Shown here: piece after piece, positions 16,527 to 24,012 of the stretch
Layout of the letters: each line of letters starts with the position of its first letter
Numbering within the stretch: position 1 is the first letter of the stretch
Source: Methanosarcina sp. KYL-1
GTDB taxonomy: Archaea > Halobacteriota > Methanosarcinia > Methanosarcinales > Methanosarcinaceae
Length of the DNA stretch: 64,000 bases
NCBI RefSeq assembly: GCF_024372725.1
Contig: NZ_VOUA01000007.1
Location: forward strand, 1 to 64,000
Direction of reading: 5' to 3'
Program-made: the position numbers and the translations under genes
The notes under the pieces: generated by a model
The model's input: the letters and a program-made list of their open reading frames with translations, nothing else
Databases searched by the model: none
What the model was told of the DNA's origin: nothing

Positions 16527-17183
16527 GTGATCCCCATTATAGAGCTGATAAAGGCCCTCATTCTGGGCTTTACGGTAGGCATATCTGCCGCCCTTATCCC
16601 CGGCCCCATGATGTTCGCAACGGTTGTTACATCCTTTAAAAAAGGCTGGCAGGCAGGGCCTTCAGTATTCATCGGGCACGCCATGGTAGAGTTTACCATA
16701 TTCCTGCTCATCCTGGCAGGTGCATCATCTTTTATCGGGAAAGGCATGATTTCGTATATGGCCGTAATCGGCGGCCTGGCAATGGCACTTTTCGGGCTGG
16801 TGATGATTAAAGGTGCAAAAGAAACCTCTACAATGGATGTTTCTGCTTCAGTCAGAAAATTGAACCTGTCGGTCGGTCCTTTGCCTGCAGGGATTCTAAC
16901 CTCTGCATTAAATCCTATTTTTCTCGGATGGTGGTTAACAGCAGGCAGCGCTATCGTCCTGCAGGAATACCTTGCCGGCATCCTTGCAGTAGCCGCATTT
17001 GTTGCCGGGCACTGGACAGCCGATCTTGGGGTCCTTGTAGCCGTATCATCATCTTTTTCCAGGGGAAAGGAACTGATCTCACAGCGTGCGCATGAAAAGG
17101 TGCTTTACCTCTGCGGAGGACTTATGGTGGCCTTTGGCCTTTATTTCCTGTTCAATTACAACAATGTTTCCGCAATGATGTGA
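16527..17183 (+). CDS. LysE/RhtB-family transporter
   Basis: This is a small integral membrane exporter of 218 residues, the usual size for LysE/RhtB proteins, which export amino acids or related metabolites. The family's first-helix motif is present: GFTVGISAALIPGPMMFATV at about residues 13-32, with the conserved Gly and Pro residues. About six hydrophobic segments follow, including LNPIFLGWWLTAGSA. The start is GTG with CTCCTG just upstream and no good ribosome-binding site. The substrate is not predictable. The gene is monocistronic and converges on the pilin-like gene at 17368. Confidence 0.88.
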   Translation: MIPIIELIKALILGFTVGISAALIPGPMMFATVVTSFKKGWQAGPSVFIGHAMVEFTIFLLILAGASSFIGKGMISYMAVIGGLAMALFGLVMIKGAKETSTMDVSASVRKLNLSVGPLPAGILTSALNPIFLGWWLTAGSAIVLQEYLAGILAVAAFVAGHWTADLGVLVAVSSSFSRGKELISQRAHEKVLYLCGGLMVAFGLYFLFNYNNVSAMM

Positions 17184-17301
17184 GCTCTTCTTTCCTGCCA
17201 TTTCCGGCGCCGGAAAACCATCAAAAATAGTTTAAGAGAAATAGAAAGCAAAAACAGCGGCTTTTTGTTCTTTCGGGCCCGGGCAGTTTTTGAAACTTCT
17301 C

Positions 17302-17390
17302 AACTCCGGGTTACCTTATCAATTAACTGTGGGTACTTTACCAATTAACTGAAGGTTACCTTATCAATTAACTCCGGGTCACTTTAACAA
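17302..17390 (-). repeat. Four imperfect ~23-bp repeats overlapping a gene's 3' end
   Basis: Units beginning AACTCCGGGTTACC, AACTGTGGGTACTT, AACTGAAGGTTACC and AACTCCGGGTCACT lie at 17302, 17325, 17347 and 17370. The fourth encodes the last residues and stop codon of the pilin-like protein, so the others look like tandem copies of that gene end. Confidence 0.8.
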
Positions 17391-17826
17391 AGTAATCGTT
17401 TTCAAAATCCCGGTAGCCGGTTCTCATCACTTTTATAGCGACATATCCTTCGGCTTTTCCCTGGGGAAGCTCTGGGTTTGCAAGCCTTATAAGGACATTT
17501 CCTTCCGTATCCGTAACTCCAAAAACTGCTTTTTTCCGGTCCGGGCTCCAGGCAATTACATTTGCCTCCCCTATCCTCCTGTTATCCCTGTCAAGCACGG
17601 TGACCAGGAGGGTCAGGTTTGCATCAAAATATCCATCTGACGCAGGAGGAAATGAAAAAGTGCTCGCGTTTGTTCTGGCATACATGGGTTCGGGTGGGGA
17701 GGGCATGCTGGAAATGGCTGAGATGATTGCATAAAACCCTGCAAGGCCAACAATTGAAAGGACTACAATCCTTATCGGAAGCCCGATAGTCCCTGTTTCG
17801 TCCCCACTGAGCTTTCCGGGCAGCAT
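17368..17826 (-). CDS. Pilin-like membrane-anchored protein
   Basis: This is a 152-residue protein with one N-terminal membrane helix after a short charged leader (SGDETGTIGLPIRIVVLSIVG), then an outside beta-rich domain (about 50-150) with a transthyretin or Ig-like look (ANVIAWSPDRKKAVFGVTDT). The leader-plus-helix pattern resembles archaeal type IV pilins, but I see no clear KG/RG prepilin-peptidase site, so processing is uncertain. The ATG start at 17826 follows GAGGT; an in-frame GTG sits two codons earlier. It is downstream of and probably co-transcribed with the similar gene at 17878 (51-bp gap). Confidence 0.78.
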   Translation of the reverse strand: MLPGKLSGDETGTIGLPIRIVVLSIVGLAGFYAIISAISSMPSPPEPMYARTNASTFSFPPASDGYFDANLTLLVTVLDRDNRRIGEANVIAWSPDRKKAVFGVTDTEGNVLIRLANPELPQGKAEGYVAIKVMRTGYRDFENDYFVKVTRS

Positions 17827-17877
17827 ATGCACGACCTCTTACCCGATTTTTATCAAAAATTTAAGTTAAAGCCCGGG

Positions 17878-18363
17878 TTAGCGGGTCTTTATGATCATTA
17901 TGGCGTCTTTTTTCTCGTAATCATAAAAGCCGTCTGCTAGGATTTTCAGGTCCATTGTCCCTTCATTCTGGTTCGGGTCGAGCCTGACTTTTGCGTCCTC
18001 GGGAGTCGTCAGGACCGTAATCCCGTTGATATCCGTATTGTTTGAGGCCGCGCCGCCGAGGCCCCTCAGGATCACATTTGAATCCCTGACCGGGTTTCCG
18101 TCCTGGTCTGTTACCCGGACTTTTACAGTCACTGCAAAGGAGTCCTTTGCGGTATCAGCGCTTACTATTATTGAATTTCCTCCCTGCAGGCTTCCTCCTT
18201 CCAGGGCGGCTCCGTCCACAAAAACCGACATCTCTTTTGTAGGAGTCGGTATGATCGCAATGAGTGTGGCAAGGGCAACCATCCCAACGACAAGCATAAC
18301 CACGATGTTGATCGGGAGTTCCATAGCTTTCTCATCGTTCCTGAAAAATTGAAATTTCTTCAT
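17878..18363 (-). CDS. Pilin-like membrane-anchored protein with Ig-like domain
   Basis: This 161-residue protein is built like its downstream neighbour. A short leader with NDEKAMELPINIV is followed by one membrane helix (to about residue 35). A beta domain follows with the Big-1/carboxypeptidase-regulatory pattern VRVTDQDGNPVRDSNVILRG and NGITVLTTPEDAKV. It is probably exposed outside the cell. The start at the ATG 18363 has GTGGGG upstream; GTG at 18375 is an alternative. The shared DE...LPI motif before the helix links it to the 17368 gene and, more loosely, to the protein at 51843. The role is unknown. Confidence 0.78.
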   Translation of the reverse strand: MKKFQFFRNDEKAMELPINIVVMLVVGMVALATLIAIIPTPTKEMSVFVDGAALEGGSLQGGNSIIVSADTAKDSFAVTVKVRVTDQDGNPVRDSNVILRGLGGAASNNTDINGITVLTTPEDAKVRLDPNQNEGTMDLKILADGFYDYEKKDAIMIIKTR

Positions 18364-18613
18364 GCTTTTCCCCACTTCTTAGTATTTTCCACAATATTTA
18401 ATGTAAAATCTTTTACATTTACCAGTACTCGATCCCTGTATATAAAATTATTTAATTTTTAGACCAGCAAGTTTTTTTATTGGAAAACCCTTTTATTATT
18501 AAGGGGGTGAGCTATATACTTATATACCAGCCTGAACATAAACACACTGAATATTGCATATTCTCCGAATACTGCATTATTCACATTAATTATGAACGAG
18601 GGGAAACAGTTTT

Positions 18614-18808
18614 TTGACGCAAAAATGTTCTGATGACCCAGAAGAATCGGACCATAGACATAGTTTTTTGTGTGTTTTCGGATTGCACAAGTGGAAACGA
18701 AAAGGCGGAGCGTTGTGCTTTTTGCCCAAAGTGCTTGAAAAACGGTATGAATGCGTGCGCTGCGGCAAGTCCAAGGTGATTTTTGAAAGGGCGGCAAAGA
18801 ATTTATAA
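18614..18808 (+). CDS. Small zinc-ribbon-like protein (DUF1660-like)
   Basis: This is a 64-residue reading frame with a TTG start and no strong ribosome-binding site. Its C-terminal half carries VFGLHKWKRKG and RYECVRCGKSKVIFE, the Cys-x2-Cys plus His/Trp arrangement of DUF1660-type small zinc proteins, which are often annotated as prophage proteins. Coding potential rests on this motif only. It lies alone between the pilin-like genes and hisH. The real start could be downstream. Confidence 0.5.
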   Translation: MTQKCSDDPEESDHRHSFLCVFGLHKWKRKGGALCFLPKVLEKRYECVRCGKSKVIFERAAKNL

Positions 18809-18935
18809 ATTTTCGCTTATCAGGCATTCTTTTTTATCTGGTGGAGGGCTGTAAAGGCTCTGATACCGGGCTTTTTTATAGCCTGGGTTAATTTGCTCGT
18901 AAACTTAATCTATTTTAACTTTATTTGTTAGATCT

Positions 18936-19544
18936 ATGAGGCGAATTGCAATTATCGATTATGGGGTCGGAAATCTCCGCAGTGTCCGGAAGGGACTTGA
19001 ACAGGTGGGGGCCAGTCCCGTAATCTCAGGGGACCCTGAAAAGATCCTTGCCGCTGACGGGGTGATCCTCCCGGGTGTTGGTGCTTTTGTGGACGCAATG
19101 AAGTGCCTTGTCCCCCTTAAAGAGACTGTCTACGAGTATGCAAAATCCGGAAAGCCAATGCTCGGCATATGCCTCGGGCAGCAGTTGATGATGAGCTCTT
19201 CCGAAGAAGGAAGGCTGACCGAGGGGCTTGGCCTCGTCCCGGGAAGGGTACTCCGTTTTCCCAAATCCGAATTGAAAGTGCCCCACATGGGCTGGAACAA
19301 TATCAGGATCAAGCAGGACCACCCCCTTTTTGAAGGCATACCCGAAGGCTCTTTCGTGTATTTCGTGCACTCTTACTACGTGGACACAGCCCCCGAAAAT
19401 ACCCTTGCATCATGCGAATACGGGCTGGAATTTGCAGCTTCGGTCGTAAACTCTGCAGGCAACGTTATGGGGACTCAGTTCCATCCGGAGAAAAGCGGAG
19501 CGATAGGGCTGCAAATCCTGAAAAACTTTGTCGGAATGTGCTGA
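18936..19544 (+). CDS. hisH: Imidazole glycerol phosphate synthase, glutaminase subunit
   Basis: This glutaminase supplies ammonia to HisF in histidine synthesis. The 202 residues match HisH. The class I amidotransferase triad is present: the nucleophile Cys in LGICLGQQLMMSS, and His and Glu in TQFHPEKSGAIGLQ. The start MRRIAIIDYGVGNLRSVRKG is the family's N-terminus. The ATG has no strong ribosome-binding site and lies close to an AT-rich promoter stretch. hisF is not in the window. The gene is monocistronic, followed by the repeat-bearing spacer before the AIR-synthase-like gene. Confidence 0.96.
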   Translation: MRRIAIIDYGVGNLRSVRKGLEQVGASPVISGDPEKILAADGVILPGVGAFVDAMKCLVPLKETVYEYAKSGKPMLGICLGQQLMMSSSEEGRLTEGLGLVPGRVLRFPKSELKVPHMGWNNIRIKQDHPLFEGIPEGSFVYFVHSYYVDTAPENTLASCEYGLEFAASVVNSAGNVMGTQFHPEKSGAIGLQILKNFVGMC

Positions 19545-19962
19545 ATATACTTTCAAAGGAATATGCTGGCAGGCTTTGTAGCTAAAAACGTTATTTTTTA
19601 TTTTTGCCTTGCATTTGAGTGGTTTGAAAAACTGCATAACCATATGGGTAAACTTCATTACTTTAAATTACGTTGTGTTAAGTTGCATAAGTTGCATTAG
19701 GTTGCATTATTTCGGAATGGTCACATTAAGCTTTTAATTTCCCGATTGATGCTTAAGGTCTTATTAATGCTCGAAATACTCCATCAATGCTTTAATTGAG
19801 AATAATGTTTTAACTAACCAGTTAGTGCTTGAATTAACTAACCAGTTAGTGCTTGAATTGCGAATGATGTTTTAACTGATCAATCAGTGCTTGGATTGTA
19901 AAATTATCCTGTCCCGTCCCCTTTTGGGCAGGAAAAAAGTTATTCTGCGAGAAGATGGTACC
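19545..19962. other. Gene-free leader region of the AIR-synthase-like gene
   Basis: No coding sequence is accepted here, although the downstream frame stays open back to a TTG at 19891. It contains repeated (A/G)TGCTT-ended segments (from about 19749) and the inverted-repeat set at 19811-19896. Confidence 0.6.
19811..19896. repeat. Three direct repeats, each holding a 14-bp inverted repeat
   Basis: Copies lie at 19811-19834, 19835-19858 (identical, 24 bp) and 19873-19896. Each contains a perfect inverted repeat: ACTAAC-CA-GTTAGT in the first two and ACTGAT-CA-ATCAGT in the third. The bases differ on both arms yet pairing symmetry is kept. They could be dimeric regulator sites or small hairpins. 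Confidence 0.7.
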
Positions 19963-21291
19963 ATGGATATAGAAGGCTATGCAAAACGGGCTCTCAGGCA
20001 GGACCCTGCAAATGAGGCCGGGCTCGAGGCCCAGCTGGCTTCAAGAATTCTCGAAATCAAGAAAATAAGCCATGAAAACGCCCATGAGATCGCTGCAGCG
20101 GTCATTACCGAGGCAAAGGCAACCCTCCAGGTGGAAGGGGACGTGTTAAACCCTACACTCTCAGGTGTTTCCATGGGGGAGTTCGGAGTCGGTTCCAGGG
20201 GGACCGGAGATTTCTACGTGCACGCCAAACTCGGAGAGGTTATAGGCCAGACCGGAGCGGTTGTGGACAGCTCTCAGCTGGACGATTCAGGGGTCGTGCG
20301 GATAGGCAACGAATACCTGGTGGTCACGGTTGACGGCATTCATTCCCGTTTAAGCGACTTCCCCTTCCTTTCCGGGTTCCATGTAGCCAGGGCAGCCCTC
20401 AGGGATGTCTATTCTATGGGTGCCCGTCCCCTGGCCATGCTCTCTGACATCCACATTGCAGATGACGGGGACGTGGCAAAGATCTTCGACCATATTGCAG
20501 GGATTACCACGGTCTCGGAACTGACCGGCATCCCTCTCATCACAGGCAGCACGCTCCGGATCGGCGGGGACATGGTCATAGGGGACCGCATGACCGGAGG
20601 TGTCGGGGCTGTAGGCGTAACCTCTTCCCTTACCTCGCGGAACCAGACCCGTCCCGGAGATTTCATACTTATGACCGAAGGGGCCGGAGGGGGAACAATC
20701 TCCACGACTGCGCTCTATTACGGCATGCACGATGTCGTTGAAGAGACCATCAACATACGGTTCCTGGAAGCCTGTGAAGCCCTGCTGAAATCGGGGCTGC
20801 ACGAGAAAGTCCACTCCATGACCGACGTCACTAACGGAGGAATCCGCGGGGATGCCAGGGAGATCTCAAAGACCGCAGGGGTAAAAATGGTCTTTGAAGA
20901 GACAAAGATCAGGGCTCTTGTAAACCCGAAGGTCCTTTCCATGTTAGAGGGTCTGAAAATTGACTATCTGGGCGTGTCCCTGGATGCCCTGCTGGTCATC
21001 GTCCCGCCGGAACATGCGGATGCTATCCTTAAGACCGTCCGGGCAGCAGGGGTTGAGATCGACGTCATAGGCCGCGTGGAAGAAGGAAACGGGGCAGAAA
21101 TTCTCATAAACGGAGAACTCCGGGACTTTGCACCCAGGTTCAGGGAGTCTGCCTATACTCCTGTGAAAAAGGTTCACGGAGAAGAAAATCCCAGGGACTT
21201 TGAGGAAATGAGAGCGGCAATCGACAGGGCGGCTGCGGGCTCTATTGAGAAAAAGCAGAAGGTCCTGGAAAAGATCCTTCAGAAACGCTGA
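19963..21291 (+). CDS. AIR-synthase-related protein (PurM/SelD/HypE superfamily)
   Basis: This protein of 442 residues belongs to the ATP-binding PurM-like superfamily, whose members activate substrates by phosphoryl transfer. Its own reaction is unknown. Residues about 1-75 form an extra N-terminal helical domain. The PurM N-terminal domain follows (GDFYVHAKLGEVIG, then VTVDGIHSRLSDFPFLSGFH and MTGGVGAVGVTSSL), and the C-terminal domain has MTEGAGGGTISTTALYYG. Closely similar proteins are common in methanogens. I chose the ATG at 19963 over the TTG at 19891 because the latter falls inside an intergenic repeat and adds residues without family support. Confidence 0.85.
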   Translation: MDIEGYAKRALRQDPANEAGLEAQLASRILEIKKISHENAHEIAAAVITEAKATLQVEGDVLNPTLSGVSMGEFGVGSRGTGDFYVHAKLGEVIGQTGAVVDSSQLDDSGVVRIGNEYLVVTVDGIHSRLSDFPFLSGFHVARAALRDVYSMGARPLAMLSDIHIADDGDVAKIFDHIAGITTVSELTGIPLITGSTLRIGGDMVIGDRMTGGVGAVGVTSSLTSRNQTRPGDFILMTEGAGGGTISTTALYYGMHDVVEETINIRFLEACEALLKSGLHEKVHSMTDVTNGGIRGDAREISKTAGVKMVFEETKIRALVNPKVLSMLEGLKIDYLGVSLDALLVIVPPEHADAILKTVRAAGVEIDVIGRVEEGNGAEILINGELRDFAPRFRESAYTPVKKVHGEENPRDFEEMRAAIDRAAAGSIEKKQKVLEKILQKR

Positions 21292-21351
21292 ACTGACTAA
21301 AGAGCAGTAAATTTCTGAAAATTGTATCCCGTAATTGTAACTATAAATAAA

Positions 21352-22656
21352 TTATTGTGCTCGTTTTACGACGAGCACTTCCCTTTCTTTTCCTATAATT
21401 TCCACTTCTTCCTCTTTTCCTATCTCTTCTTCGGACCTGGCTTTCCAGTACTCTCCGCTGTAGCGGACATATCCCTGTTTATCAGGCCCAAGCGGGTCGA
21501 TTGTCCGGGCGGTATCGCCTATGATTGCTCCTATGACCGGTTTTTTCTTCCTCGACTCGGCTACTTTGTAGACTGCAAAGACCAGGAATAGCCCGAAGAC
21601 TATTGTGGGAGTTACAATGGTCAGGGTAAGAAGTCTCCGGAATTCGGGGGTGTAGAGGTTTTCGGTTCCCATGGGTACGAGGAAGATGCTTCCTATGACA
21701 AGGCTGACCAGGCCGGCAATCCCGAAGACCCCAAAGCCCGGGGACTGGATTTCCATGATCATAAGCACTACCCCTACAAGGATGAGGAAAAAGGCCCCTA
21801 TATTTATGTCAAAACCTGTCCCTATCAAACCGAGCACAATAGCAATGACCCCGAAAAGTTCGGCTCCGGCTCCGGGGTTTGAGATCCCGAAGATTATCCC
21901 GTAGAGTCCTATGGTCAGGAGCAGGGAAGAGAGGACCGGGTTTGAGATAAGTCTCAGGAAAGCCAGAGGAAGCGGAGGTTCGTATGTTTCGGTGCTGGCG
22001 CCTTCGGTACGGAGAGTCCTTTCCTTTACCTCCTGCCCGTCTGTCTGGGCAAGCAGGTCCGGAACCGAAGTGGCTACGTATTCGATTACGCCGTACTCAA
22101 GGGCTTCTTCTGCATTCAGGTTCTTGTTTTTTGTTATGACCTCTTCTGCAAAAGTTTCATTTCTCCCGTGTTTTCTTGCCGTTTCTACCGAGAACTTCAC
22201 GAGGGCGTTTATGATCTTTTCATCTTCAACGGGTTTTGTTCCTTCGGCAGACATTTGTACGGGCTGGGCCGAACCGATCACCGTGAAAGGCGCCATTGCA
22301 GCGATGTCAGTTCCCATCAGGATCAGGGTCCCGGCAGACCAGGCTTTTCCGCTTTCCGGCACGTACCCGATAATGGGGATGCTGGTGTTTTCAATATCTT
22401 TTATGATAATCTGGGTCTCTTCCAGGCCTCCTCCCGGAGTGTCCAGGCTGAGGACAAGAGCCTCGAAATTTTCATTTTCGGCTTTTGCTATTGCATCAGC
22501 TATTATGTTGTCGGAAGCCGGAGTGACGGCTCCGGAAATCTCAAGTACGAGCACCTTTTCCTGCGGTCCAGCAGCAGCAGGAGTGCCGAATGCTGTCGCA
22601 AGGATGCAGCACAGAAAAAAAACAGGGAGGAAACGGGAAGCCCTTTCCACACTCAT
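21352..22656 (-). CDS. NfeD-family membrane serine protease (ClpP-class)
   Basis: This is a long-form NfeD protein of 434 residues. After a signal peptide (SRFLPVFFLCCILATAFGTP) comes a ClpP-like protease domain (about 30-215) with LSLDTPGGGLEETQ and the catalytic-region SAGTLILMGTDIAAMAP. Four to five membrane helices follow (about 240-370), then a C-terminal OB-fold NfeD domain (about 375-434) ending in GKEREVLVVKRAQ. Long NfeD proteases cleave stomatin-like partners, and the partner is the next gene upstream, 43 bp away on the same strand. The pair probably works in membrane quality control. Confidence 0.92.
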   Translation of the reverse strand: MSVERASRFLPVFFLCCILATAFGTPAAAGPQEKVLVLEISGAVTPASDNIIADAIAKAENENFEALVLSLDTPGGGLEETQIIIKDIENTSIPIIGYVPESGKAWSAGTLILMGTDIAAMAPFTVIGSAQPVQMSAEGTKPVEDEKIINALVKFSVETARKHGRNETFAEEVITKNKNLNAEEALEYGVIEYVATSVPDLLAQTDGQEVKERTLRTEGASTETYEPPLPLAFLRLISNPVLSSLLLTIGLYGIIFGISNPGAGAELFGVIAIVLGLIGTGFDINIGAFFLILVGVVLMIMEIQSPGFGVFGIAGLVSLVIGSIFLVPMGTENLYTPEFRRLLTLTIVTPTIVFGLFLVFAVYKVAESRKKKPVIGAIIGDTARTIDPLGPDKQGYVRYSGEYWKARSEEEIGKEEEVEIIGKEREVLVVKRAQ

Positions 22657-22699
22657 GTTTATCGTTCCTTTCTTGTTTATACCACGTTCCTTCTGCCCT

Positions 22700-23482
22700 T
22701 CATTCCATTTTCTTTCCGGAAACTGCCTGGGAAAGGGCGGCTATGTTTCCGGTCTCCACGGTTCCGGACTGTGTTACAACTATGAGATTCTTTTCCCTGG
22801 CAATCTCGGCAAGAGTCTGAAGCTCCCTTAGCTTGATGGCCGCGGGTACTCCCTGGTAGAGGGTGGCAGCTTCCTTCATTTTCTGGGCGGCCTGGAATTC
22901 CCCTTCTGCAAGGATGATCCTGGCCCGCTTTTCCCTTTCTGCCTCCGCCTGCTTTGCAATTGCCCTTTTCATGGTTTCGGGCAGGGCGACGTCCCGGATC
23001 GTGACCCCCGTGACCTTGATTCCCCAGGGGTCGGTATAGGCGTCCAGCAGTTCCTGGATGTCCTTGTTGATGTTTTCCCTCTGCGAGAGCAACTCGTCAA
23101 GTTCCATCTGACCCAGCACGTCCCTGAGGGTGGTCTGGGAGAGAGTTGAGGTTGCGAACATGTAGTTCTCGACCTGGGTGATGGCGGCTCCGGGCTCCAC
23201 TACCTTGTAGTAGACAACGGCGTCAACTTCCACTGTCACATTGTCCCGGGTGATCACCGCCTGTTTCGGGACGTCGATCGTAACTATCCTCAGGTCGATT
23301 TTTATTGCCTTATCGACAAAAGGGATAATCAGGAAAATCCCCGGCCCTTTTACTCCGCTAAGGCGGCCCAGCCTGAAAATAACTACGCGCTCATATTCAT
23401 TCACCATTTTTATTGACTGTGAGAGTATTAATAACACAACTACTAATACAGGAATTAAAAATTGACCGAAAAGACCGTCCAT
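22700..23482 (-). CDS. Stomatin/prohibitin-like (SPFH/slipin) membrane protein
   Basis: This SPFH-domain protein of 260 residues probably assembles into membrane-bound oligomers. An N-terminal membrane segment (FLIPVLVVVLLILSQSIK) is followed by the SPFH domain (about 27-190), with EYERVVIFRLGR and GIKVTGVTIRDVALPETM. A helical, coiled-coil C-terminal tail (about 190-260) follows. Archaeal slipins are typically paired with a long NfeD protease that cleaves near their C-terminus, and that gene is immediately downstream. The 520-bp spacer upstream separates it from the divergent DHH nuclease gene. Confidence 0.94.
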   Translation of the reverse strand: MDGLFGQFLIPVLVVVLLILSQSIKMVNEYERVVIFRLGRLSGVKGPGIFLIIPFVDKAIKIDLRIVTIDVPKQAVITRDNVTVEVDAVVYYKVVEPGAAITQVENYMFATSTLSQTTLRDVLGQMELDELLSQRENINKDIQELLDAYTDPWGIKVTGVTIRDVALPETMKRAIAKQAEAEREKRARIILAEGEFQAAQKMKEAATLYQGVPAAIKLRELQTLAEIAREKNLIVVTQSGTVETGNIAALSQAVSGKKME

Positions 23483-23743
23483 GTATCATGCCCCTTTTAT
23501 TTCTTTATATTAGAATTGGGCTTATCAATAAATAATTATTCTTTATCCGGGGAATTATGCCTGAAAATTCCTGCTTTTTAAGCATTTCCGGGTCTAAAAG
23601 TTTTGAATCGTGGAATCTCCTTTAAAATCCTGCAGATAGATATAAGAATCCTTCCTGATTCCGGATTTTTTCCATAAATGGTGCTTGCCACTCTTTACCG
23701 GGTACTATACGGAGCCGGGCCCTGGCAAATAAATTATATTTAG

Positions 23744-23794
23744 CATGCAGAAGATACTAACATGCAGAAGATACTAGCATACAGAAGATGCTAA
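23744..23794 (+). repeat. Three 17-bp tandem repeats
   Basis: CATGCAGAAGATACTAA, CATGCAGAAGATACTAG and CATACAGAAGATGCTAA lie head to tail, with a decayed fourth copy from 23795. Confidence 0.8.
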
Positions 23795-23982
23795 CATTCA
23801 GCGGATATAGGGCGGTGAAGGAGTAGAAGGGCATCGCAGGTGTCTATTTGATCCGGACCAGAACCGGGGTCAGGCAGTGATTTGTAAGCAGGTTTAAAGG
23901 CAGATAGCGCAGAATCGTCAGAAGCAATAAAGTTCGAAAGCGAGATTTTGAACTGCAAAAGCCGTCAGGGCAATAAAACGAA

Positions 23983-23999
23983 GGTTCTAGAGAAGAACC
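23983..23999 (+). promoter_or_regulatory. Leader hairpin before the DHH nuclease gene
   Basis: GGTTCT (23983-23988) pairs with AGAACC (23994-23999) around a 5-nt loop and ends 3 bases before the GGTGAT ribosome-binding site. It may affect ribosome access, but there is no further evidence. Confidence 0.35.
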
Positions 24000-24012
24000 G
24001 CCGGTGATATTC

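Larger units (their letters stand above)
23483..24012. other. Gene-free divergent region with repeats and a hairpin
   Basis: Spacer between the slipin and DHH genes. It holds three 17-bp repeats at 23744-23794, a purine-rich stretch from 23810, and the hairpin at 23983-23999 just before the DHH ribosome-binding site. The DHH transcript could have a leader of 200 nt or more. Confidence 0.5.

Noticed and set aside
23800-24000. tRNA or other known small RNA
   Set aside because: I looked for T-arm (GGTTCGA) and acceptor pairing here and elsewhere in the window and found none that fit.
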